Positions 55,895-64,000 of a DNA stretch of 64,000 nucleotides are shown here, piece by piece (positions within the stretch are counted from its first letter, which is position 1; the number at the start of each line of letters is the position of its first letter). This DNA is from Canna indica (lineage: Eukaryota; Streptophyta; Magnoliopsida; Zingiberales; Cannaceae), in contig CP136894.1 of NCBI GenBank assembly GCA_034359265.1, forward strand, positions 32,952,501 through 33,016,500, in the 5' to 3' direction. A program made the translations under genes and the position numbers. A model generated the notes under the pieces. The model made no database searches, had not been told where the DNA came from, and saw nothing but the letters and a program-made list of their open reading frames with translations.

Positions 55895-57422
55895 GTGAGT
55901 GGTTACTATGATTGTGAAGGGAGGCAGGTGGCCGACCCTATGGATCTTGAAATCGGGTTTCTCCGCGAGTTGTTTAGTCGATCGACGCGTTCTCTAGAGT
56001 TGGAACTTAAACGATCTATGGACCTACGATTTTATGTTTTCAAAATGTGATTATTTTGCATTTTTATGGGTTGGTCGGGTCGAGGAAAAAGGGGAAAGGT
56101 CGTGCTAAAATTTTCCCCAATTTCCTCGCTCGTCTTGTAACTCATGATACGATCCATGTTCATTAAATGATCGATTCTTGATTCGATGTTTGCGAAGTCA
56201 TCGTAACCATGGCCACCTTACTTGAGGGCTCGGCCGAACAGGGGGTTACCCTGCTTGAGTCGGCCGAGGAAGGGCAAGGGATGGAAGATGTGGACTGCTC
56301 GAATTAATATGCTTGATTTCGGGTTATGTTATCTTGATTCATATCTACTTGCTTATAAATATGTTGAAATTATATTATATGATTGTTGTTTCATCTTAGG
56401 GATTGTTGCAACTAATTATCTATATTTTCATGATTTTGGAAATGTTCTTGCTAATGCATACATGGATAGGATGTTATGGTATGAATCATAGTAAAGGTTT
56501 CATTAATTGTCAAAGATTACATTCAATCGTTGTTATGTATATGTTGCATGTTCCTTATCGGTTTAAATTAATGGAATGTATCATCCTTCATCTGGCTCTC
56601 ATGTGATAATTGTGGCTCATGATTAATTTAGGTAAGTGTCGTTGACAATGGTAGGCCGAGTACGCATTTATAGTCGGCAAGTTCTAACAACCTAGCAAGA
56701 ATGGTCTCGGTACCTAGTGGTCACATTTAACCTAGAGACAAGGTACACTTACTAGGTTCTATACCTAGGGAGGTAGGGTGACCCTAGGGGGAGGGTCGGA
56801 CATGGGCAATGCCCGGAAAGCAAAAACACAGAAAAACTTGCACAACCTGGTTCTGGTTGTGGTTGAGATGGTCTACTGAGGAGTGTCATTAGCCGACCGG
56901 CTACCACACGACTCAGCGGTTTATAGGGTCTTAAGATTGCACCAGTGGGTCCACTAGGTGTTAGACACGAGTGGTGGAGGATCTTGAGATTTCGTCAGTG
57001 GGCCACGCTGGCGATAGACCCGAGTTGGGTGGGACTAGCTATCCCTAACCCTTAGGATTTTTGAGGCTACTGGCCATGCTAGTCGACGGATCCGAATCAT
57101 GAAAGTCCTAATTGAGATGCCCTTAGGAGCTAGTTTTGCGTAGGCTGACCGGCCTGGTTACTTAGAGGGAAGAATCATACCTTCCATATATATTTTAGGC
57201 CATTAGTGGCCGAGCTAGTGAAATGCATAAGGGCCCGAGAGGCCGGTTCATCCATTCTTCTGTCTTGGCAAACTAGTTAGCTTTTATGGTGTGATCATAT
57301 TTAATTTCCTTATTTGTGTCATACCTTGTATATGTTATCTTGCCGAGGTTTAAGTGGAGGTTCGAAAGAACCGCTCACTGAGTTCCTCGTGAACTCACGA
57401 TTTATTTATTGTTGTTTTGCAG
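55895..57422 (+). other. Putative leader intron in gypsy B LTR
   Basis: AAG|GTGAGTGG at 55895 and TTTATTTATTGTTGTTTTGCAG ending at 57422, 1528 bp apart. The donor recurs in the 3' LTR at 63255. Confidence 0.45.
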
Positions 57423-57803
57423 AGCCCGACCAGTGAGGTATGGCTTGGTGGCATGGCGCGCAGGAGGGCAGACGTGGGTACAGATCTCGTAGCTGGTAGT
57501 TATTAGTCGTAGTCATGTTCGAGTAGAGTCGGAGTATGCACTGTGTTGTTTTATGTAAAACATTGAGATGTGTCTTTTAAAACTTTTAAATGGTTACTTT
57601 CAAACTTGTGATATCTCCGAACTTGTTTTGGTTAAACTATTTTCAATCATCTAATAAAGTTGGGTACTATTGCTTTGTTTATGATTTTCGATGTCAGTCT
57701 CTTGTGTTTTCATGAGTTGTTAGTTAGTGCATAGAGTAGGCTTCAGGGTACCATCACGTACCCTGGCCGGTCACGCGTACGCTAATTTGGGGCCTGACAA
57801 AGT

Positions 57804-57815
57804 TGGTATCAGAGC
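57804..57815 (+). promoter_or_regulatory. Primer-binding site of gypsy B
   Basis: TGGTATCAGAGC, four bases after the LTR. Confidence 0.93.
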
Positions 57816-58014
57816 GTCAGGTTAGGTCTTGACTACGACTACGAATTGGGTACCGAACGAGGCATATTCTAGCATGTCTACGTACGGTATAGTTATGCTA
57901 CGAGATCAGGCAACCACGACTGCACTCAGCACACCATGCGGTTAGTAACATAAATTTTAACTGAATGAGTTGGTTAATATTAATGGTGAAATTATTATTT
58001 TTTATGATAGTTTG

Positions 58015-59147
58015 ATGGTGGCCCGAAATGCTGCTATGAGTGGTAGTGGTAGCAATTCCACCGAACACCGGGGGCGAGGCCGAGGGCGAGGCCAAGGCCA
58101 GGGTCGGGGCCGTGATAGAGAGTCGTCTAAGGTAGAGGGCCAGGATTCTGCAATTGTGCAGCTTTAGGCACAGGTAGCTCAACTAACAGAAGCGCTCTGC
58201 ATGAGCAGGAGTTAAGACAGCAGATGCAGCAACAACAACAACGGCCCCAGCCAATACCCGCAGCCCCTGTGGTACTGGAGGTGCCTGAGCAGGCGGCGCC
58301 GCAGGTCAGGGACCCAGGAGCACCTACATACGCAGACTTCATCAAGTTCAGGCCGCCAGTATTCACCGATACAGACTGGCAAGTGGAAGTCACCGAGTTT
58401 CTGGGGGACTATTACGAGCTGTGTTTAGAGCTGGGGTGTTCGTCGGAGGCGGCAGCGCGCATGGTCGGCTTGCAGCTAAGAGGACCTGCCAAATATTGGT
58501 TTCACACCTGGAGGGGCCGTAGGGCAGCACACGCACCACCTCCCACCTGGAAAGAATTTAGGGCAGTTATAGAGGAGCAGTATTTGCCGATGAGTGTCCG
58601 CGATAAGCGGGCACGAGATTTTGAGTTGTTGCGCCAGTCTAGGGGTATGACAGTAGCAGATTATGAAATGGAGTTCACCCGGCACTCTAGGTACCACCCA
58701 ACTCTTGTGGCGACTGAGACCGCCAGGGTGAAGAGTTTCGTGGAGGGCTTGAGACCGCAGATAGGCAAGCTTATCCATTACACCCAGGACTCCACATTTG
58801 ATCGGGTAGTGGATGAGGCCCTCCGAAAGGAAGCACTGATGTCGTTCGAGATGAAAGACGGGCCGCCAGCTTCAGTCTCAGGGGTCAGGAGGTCAGCCGT
58901 GGCATTCGGAGGGAACTATGACCACCGCAGATCACCAGCAGAGTCATTGGCACGGCAGTAGCCGGGGCCATGGAGGCTCAGGGTCAGGGGTGGCGAGACA
59001 GGCAGAGTCAAGGGGTGCTACGCAGAAGTCGGACATGCCATCATGTGGTCATTGTAACCGAAAACATTGGGGAGCTTGCTATGGCCGCACAGATGTGTGC
59101 TTCAGATGTGGGCAGGTGGGACACTTTAGGAAGGATTGCCCGGACAG
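58015..59147 (+). pseudogene. Gypsy B gag
   Basis: ATG 58015 (MVARNAAMSGS), an Arg/Gly-rich RGRGRGQGQGRGRDR segment, then a TAG at 58166 and a frameshift near 58195. The main frame (58224-58961) holds the retrotrans_gag core: VEVTEFLGDYYELCLELGCS, AKYWFHTWRG, WKEFRAVIEEQYLP, FELLRQSRGMTVADYEMEFT, FVEGLRPQI. A second frameshift near 58950 leads to the zinc knuckle CFRCGQVGHFRKDCP (about 59098-59142). Normally a nucleocapsid; broken here at three places. Confidence 0.9.
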
Positions 59148-59274
59148 GGGTGGCCAGAGAACTGAGCTGTCAAGGGGAAAAGCGCCGATGTTAGTGGGGT
59201 TAGTGGCACAGAAGGGCCAGACGCAGAGCAGATGGTCGCAGGCTAGTCACTCTGAGAAACTGTCAGCCCGAGTT

Positions 59275-59757
59275 TATGCCATGAATCGAGATGGGGCAGA
59301 GGCATCTAGAGCAGTGGTAACAGGTACTATTTTAGTATGTTCATCTGCTGCTTATGTCCTATTTGATTTGGGTGCCACACACTCGTTTGTATCTGCCAAA
59401 TTTGCTGTTGCGTTACCAATGGCACCTTCTTTGCTCGACGTGCCATTTCTAGTATCAACGCCTACGGGCAATGCAATCATAGCCACATCAATTTTTCAAG
59501 GCTACGAAGTGCTCATCTGCGGCCATGCATTGAGGGCAGATTTGACACTCCTACCCACGCTTGAACTCGATGTCATTCTTGGCATGGATTGGCTAGCGGA
59601 GCACTTTGCGTTGCTGGATTATAGGGCTAACGCAATCATGTTCAGCAAGCCCGGGTTGCTGTAGTTCACCTTCCAAGGAGAAGGAAGAAGCGAGCTGATT
59701 GGGGTCATCTCAACCCTTAAGGCTCTTAAGCTGCTTCAGGGGGGCTGCCAGACCTTC
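59275..59757 (+). pseudogene. Gypsy B aspartic protease
   Basis: [17 protein letters not shown] (the usual DSGATHSF triad has Leu for Ser) and [23 protein letters not shown] at 59662-59664 ends the frame, and the linker to RT continues after it in the same frame. Confidence 0.88.
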
Positions 59758-61170
59758 ATGGCCGTCGTATCAGTGGCAAAGGAAAAGGGAGATGCGGCAG
59801 GAGATATCGGTGGTACTCGGGTAGTCTGCGAGTTCCCCGATGTATTTCTCGAGGAGTTGCCGGGATTGCCGCCCAGGAGAGAGGTGGATTTCTACATTGA
59901 TTTGCAGCCCGAGGTGAAGCCGATCTCCATCCCACCCTACAGGATGGCGTCAGCCGAACTCAGGGAACTAAAAGTGCAACTACAAGAGATACTGGACCTG
60001 GGTTTCATCCGGCCGAGTGTGTCACCCTGGGGTGCTCCGATACTCTTCGTGAAGAAGAATGATGGGTCGATGCGCATGTGCATCGATTATAGGCAGCTGA
60101 ATAAAGTGATAGACAAGAATCGTTACACGCTGCCGAGGATAGACGATTTGTTTGACCAACTACAGGGGGCACGATGGTTTTCGAAGATAGACTTAAGGTC
60201 AAGATACCATCAGCTGAGAATTCGAGATTGCGATGTGCCTAAGACTGCCTTCAGGACTCGCTATGGCCACTATAAGTTCCTAGTGATGTCTTTTGGTCTG
60301 ACCAATGCACCTGTTGCTTTCATGGACCTGATGAACATGGTATTTAAGGAGTACCTGGACAGTTTTGTGATCGTCTTCATTGTCGACATCTTGGTATACT
60401 CCAAGAGTGAGGAGGAGCACTCCGAGCACTTGAGGATGGTCCTGGAAACCCTCAGAGAGCACCGGTTGTTCGCTAAATTCTCCAAGTGTGAATTCTGGTT
60501 AGAAAGTGTAGGGTTCCTGGGCCATATGGTGTCCAAGGAAGGGATAAGGGTAGACCCTGCAAAGATGGAGGTGGTGCAGAACTAGAGGCGGCCAACCAGC
60601 GTGACTAAGATCCGCAATTTTCTTGGATCGGTCGAGTACTACCAAAAGTTCGTAAAGAACTTCTCCAGGATTGCAGCCCCTTTGACTCAGTTGACTTAGA
60701 AAAAGGTCAAATTTAATTGGGACGACAAGTGTGAGGCGACCTTTCAGAAGCTCAAGGAATGCTTGACGTCGGCACCCGTGTTGGCCGTACCTTCCGGCTC
60801 AGGAGGATTTGTAGTCTACTATGATGCCTCTCGGGTTGGCTTAGGCTGCGTACTAATGCAGTTTGGCAGAGTCATAGCCTATGCATCCCACCAGCTGAAA
60901 GTTCATGAGAAGAACTACCCAACGCACGACGTAGAGCTAGCGGCGGTGGTTTTTGCATTAAAGCTCTGGCGGCACTATCTGTACGGGGAGACTTGTGAGA
61001 TCTACATGGATCACAAGAGCCTCCAGTACCTGCTTACCCAAAAGGAGCTGAACCTCAAGCATAGGAGGTGGCTAGAGCTCCTAAAGGATTATGATTGCAC
61101 CATTATGTATCATCCGGGGAAAGCAAATGTGGTAGCAGATGCTCTGAGCAGAAAGACCATGCGCAGTTTA
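59758..61170 (+). pseudogene. Gypsy B reverse transcriptase and RNase H
   Basis: [57 protein letters not shown]. The catalytic site reads [10 protein letters not shown]: the codon for the first Asp of the DD pair is GTC (60382-60384), one base from GAC, which by itself abolishes polymerase activity. RNase [36 protein letters not shown]. Nonsense codons at 60583-60585 and 60697-60699. Confidence 0.92.
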
Positions 61171-61249
61171 GCTCATTTGGAAGTTAAGCAAAGGCCTCTA
61201 GCTCGAGAGTTGTCTTTGTGCCTAGATGGGGGTGCAACCTTATCAATGT

Positions 61250-62785
61250 CAGCTTTAGGTGCCCTGATGGCACACCTACGGGTACAGTCCACGCTGGTGG
61301 ACATGCTGCGTGCCGCGCAGGAGGAGGATGCCTTTTGTGCACTGACCAAGGACCTGGTGCAAAGAGGCGATGCAGAGAATGGATTCAAGTTGGACTCAGA
61401 GGGTGTGCTGAGGTTCAAAGACTGAATCATGGTGCTGAATATGGCAGAGGTGCGCAGACAAGTCCTGGAGTTGGGCCATCGTTCCACTTATACGATGCAT
61501 CCGGGGAGCCACCAAAATGTACCGAGATTTAAGGAAGCATTACTGGTGGAAGGGCATGAAAAGAGAGGTAGCAGAGTTTGTATCCAAATGTCTAGTCTGT
61601 CAGCAGGTGAAGGCAGAACACCTGAAGCCCGCGGGGCTACTGCAGAACCTCGAGGTGCCCGAGTGGAAGTGGGAGAAAATCACCATGGACCTGGTGACTG
61701 GGTTGCCTGAGTCGAAAGGCGGCTTTGACTCCATTTGGGTGGTAATGGACCGGTTAACCAAGACCGCACACTTCATACCGATAAGAATGACCTTTTCTGC
61801 GGAGCAGTACGCCAGACTATTTTTAGACAGGATTGTGGCTTATCATGGTATCCCAGTGATGATCATATCCGATCGAGGTACCCAGTTCACGGCCCGATTC
61901 TAGCAGTCCTTCCAAGAAGCCTTGGGTACTCAAGTACGTTTCAGCACGGCTTTCCATCCGCAGACAGACGGACAGTCTGAGAGAACCATCCAAATCTTGG
62001 AGAACATGCTGAGGGCGTGTGTCCTGGATATGGCCGGCAGTTTGGAGAAGCACCTGCCATTGATTGAGTTCACCTACAACAATAGCTATCACAGTAGCAT
62101 TGGCATGGCTCCTTTCAAGGCCTTGTATGGGCGGCAGTGTAGGTCTCCTATGGGCTGGTTTGAAGCCGGAGAGTCACTCATGGTGGGTCCTGATCTAGTT
62201 GAGGAAGCGGTAGAGAAGGTGAAAATTATAAAGGAAAGATTGCTGGCGGCCCAGAGTCGTCATAAAATATATGCCGATAAGAAGGCCAGAGAGTTGGAGT
62301 TCGCTGAGGGCGACTTAGTGTTCCAGAAGGTTTCCCCCATGAAAGGGGTGGTCCGGTTTGCGAAGAAGGGAAAGTTGAGCCCTAGGTTCATTGGGCCTTT
62401 CCCTATTCTCAAGCAGAGGGGTGGGGTGGCTTATGAGCTGGCTTTGCCTCCTAGCCTGAGCAGAGTTCACCCGATTTTCCATGTGTCAATGCTCCAGAGA
62501 TATGTAAGAGATGATTCGCATGTGATCGAACCTTCTTCGAGTGAAGTGGATTCGGCTGTCTCATTCAAAGAAAGACCAGTAGAGATCCTCGACCGCCAAG
62601 TTAGGAAGCTAAGGTCCAAAGAAATTCCCCTGGTGAAAGTTAGATGGGAGCACCACTCCGGGCAAGAGGCCACTTGGAAGGTAGAGCAAGACATGAGAGA
62701 GCGCTACCCTTCCTTGTTTAAAGAGCCGGTAAGTCCTTGTAACCCAACTAAATTCGAGGATGAATTTCCCTTAAGGAGGGAAGGT
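61250..62785 (+). pseudogene. Gypsy B integrase with chromodomain-like C-terminus
   Basis: HHCC zinc finger HRSTYTMHPG (61477) and CLVCQQVK (61590), separated by a frameshift near 61507. Core D at ITMDLVTGLP, D at IISDRGTQFT, TAG at 61901-61903, E at HPQTDGQSERTIQ. Then SYHSSIGMAPFKALYGR, FIGPFPILKQRGGVAYELAL and the chromodomain-like PVEILDRQVRKLRSKEIPLV with EATWKVEQDMRERYP. A TGA at 61423 also breaks the front. Chromodomains of this group are known to guide insertion to heterochromatin. Confidence 0.9.
62773..62785 (+). promoter_or_regulatory. Polypurine tract of gypsy B
   Basis: AAGGAGGGAAGGT directly before the 3' LTR; the pol frame reads through it. Confidence 0.9.
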
Positions 62786-63134
62786 TGTAAGACCCGAAAA
62801 AAAATTTCTAATATAAAAAACTATTTTGGTGCAGCACGCTAGACCGGGGGTTAGTCGGGTCAAGCCACGAAATCGCCTCGAGTAGAAGGTATAACTCAAC
62901 CTATGAAAGTATGAAGTTTATATTGGTTAAATTATTATTTCCTTTTATGCATTAGATGTCTTATTTGAGTCGAGTTCGACTCGTGCATACGGATAGAATC
63001 GGAGCCTAAATCGGACTCGGATCAAGTCGAGTAAAGGCTAAGTCATTTAGAGGAGCAAATGGGTCATAAGTGGATGAGGGAAAGAAATCCCTCATCATGA
63101 GCCGTGAGGCTCATCTTGGAGCCGCACACAGCCC

Positions 63135-63170
<36 letters not shown>

Positions 63171-64000
63171 GAGATCTTGGTCGGCATCGGAGATCGTGTT
63201 GTCGTCTGAAGGTTCGAGATCGCCAACGTCCACCCTTCTTCTTCCTTAAGCAAGGTGAGTGGTTACTATGATTGTGAAGGGAGGCAGGTGGCCGACCCTA
63301 TGGATCTTGAAATCGGATTTCTCCGCGAGTTGTTTAGCCGATCGACGAGTTCTCTAGAGTTGGAACTTAAACGATCTATGGACCTACGATTTTATGTTTT
63401 CAAAATGTGATTATTTTGCATTTTTATGGGTTGGTCGGGTCAAGGAAAAAGGGGAAAGGTCGTGCTAAAATTTTCCCCAATTTCCTCGCTCGTCTTGTAA
63501 CTCATGATACGATCCATGTTCATTAAATGATCAATTCTTGATTCGATGTTTGCGAAGTCATCGTAACCATGGCCACCTTACTTGAGGGCTCGGCCGAACA
63601 GGGAGTTACCCTGCTTGAGTCGGTCGAGCAAGGGCAAGGGTGGAAGATGTGGACTGCTCGAATTAATATGCTTGATTTCGGGTTATGTTATCTTGATTCA
63701 TATCTACTTGCTTATAAATATGTTGAAATTATATTATATTATTGTTGTTTCATCTTAGGGATTGTTGCAACTAATTATCTATATTTTCATGATTTTGGAA
63801 ATGTTCTTGCTAATGCATACATGGATAGGATGTTATGGTATGAATCATAGTAAAGGTTTCATTAATTGTCAAAGATTACATTCAATCGTTGTTATGTATA
63901 TGTTGCATGTTCCTTATCGGTTTAAATTAATGGAATGTATCCTCCTTCATCCGGCTCTCATGTGATAATTGTGGCTCATGATTAATTTAGGTAAGTGTCG
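62786..64000 (+). repeat. Gypsy B 3' LTR, first 1215 bases
   Basis: Aligns with 55431-56640. Main length difference is the longer (GA)n run at 63135-63168. The promoter inverted repeat, stem and GTGAGTGG site are all kept. Confidence 0.95.

Larger units (their letters stand above)
55431..57799 (+). repeat. Gypsy B 5' LTR
   Basis: 2369 bp, TGTAAGACCCG to GGCCTGACA. Includes a (GA)n run (about 55784-55800), the promoter structures at 55717-55771, and a low-complexity A+T segment at 56280-56600. Confidence 0.93.
55431..64000 (+). mobile_element. Gypsy B: Tekay-like chromovirus, nearly complete, 3' LTR cut by window edge
   Basis: 5' LTR 55431-57799, PBS 57804, gag 58015-59147, protease to integrase with chromodomain-like tail 59275-62785, polypurine tract 62773-62785, 3' LTR from 62786. 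The domain order PR-RT-RH-INT and the C-terminal ILDRQVRKLRSKEIPLVKVR segment place it in the Tekay/Del group. The two LTRs differ by several percent over the first 350 bases by eye, mostly transitions. The coding region has many stops. Confidence 0.92.

Noticed and set aside
56403..56606. A 67-codon frame repeated nearly unchanged at 63762-63965, looking like a conserved small protein
   Set aside because: The two are the same position in the 5' and 3' LTR of one element, so identity reflects LTR origin. The composition is that of A+T-rich non-coding DNA.

Overview
This is flowering-plant nuclear DNA. It holds one host gene, an S-domain (G-type lectin) receptor-like kinase with seven exons, at 4282-7541 on the minus strand. 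Nearly everything else is nested transposable elements: Ty1/copia, Ty3/gypsy, a LINE, CACTA, MITEs and non-autonomous LTR elements. Plant origin follows from the kinase, the plant-type retroelement families, and a primer-binding site TGGTATCAGAGC that matches the 3' end of plant initiator-tRNA-Met. I see no host tRNA, rRNA or other host gene. A narrower taxon cannot be read from the sequence.

Layout, left to right. 1-3600: decayed LINE reverse transcriptase (minus), split by a solo LTR (1414-3045). 4282-7541: receptor kinase, with one nonsense codon in its last exon. 8007-8305: gypsy LTR stub. 8306-33562: a SIRE/Maximus-like copia ('copia X', minus). It was hit by a Tekay-like chromovirus ('gypsy A', 8654-22204, TSD CCAAC), a 339-bp CACTA MITE (22638-22976, TSD TGG) and a CACTA transposon (23036-30467). 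Gypsy A carries a complete gag-only element ('TR-GAG 1', 13045-19556, TSD ACATT). The CACTA carries a pair of 630-bp direct repeats. 33563-52500: a second copia ('copia C', minus). It is interrupted by a solo LTR (34555-36150, TSD GTATG), a chimeric gag-only element (36554-44138, TSD CAAAC) and a chromovirus solo LTR (46440-48723, TSD GTCCT). 52501-55109: Tat-type gypsy remnant. 55110-55430: one end of another CACTA-like element. 55431-64000: a chromovirus ('gypsy B', plus) whose 3' LTR runs off the window.

No autonomous element is intact. The gag and pol genes carry nonsense codons, frameshifts or lost catalytic residues. The breakpoints and target-site duplications still give a relative order of insertions: LINE or copia C first, then copia X, then gypsy A and CACTA, then TR-GAG 1.

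The most unusual material is not in the proteins. (1) A family of about 1.5-kb LTRs has a U3 packed with TCGGTCGACCGA-type palindromes just upstream of a TATA box. (2) The 36554-44138 element looks like a gag-only unit joined into a TRIM-like miniature element exactly at the shared PBS. (3) The three chromovirus LTR loci share a stem-loop close to the TATA box and a matched 5'/3' splice-site pair about 1.5 kb apart, suggesting a structured 5' RNA end and a leader intron inside the LTR.
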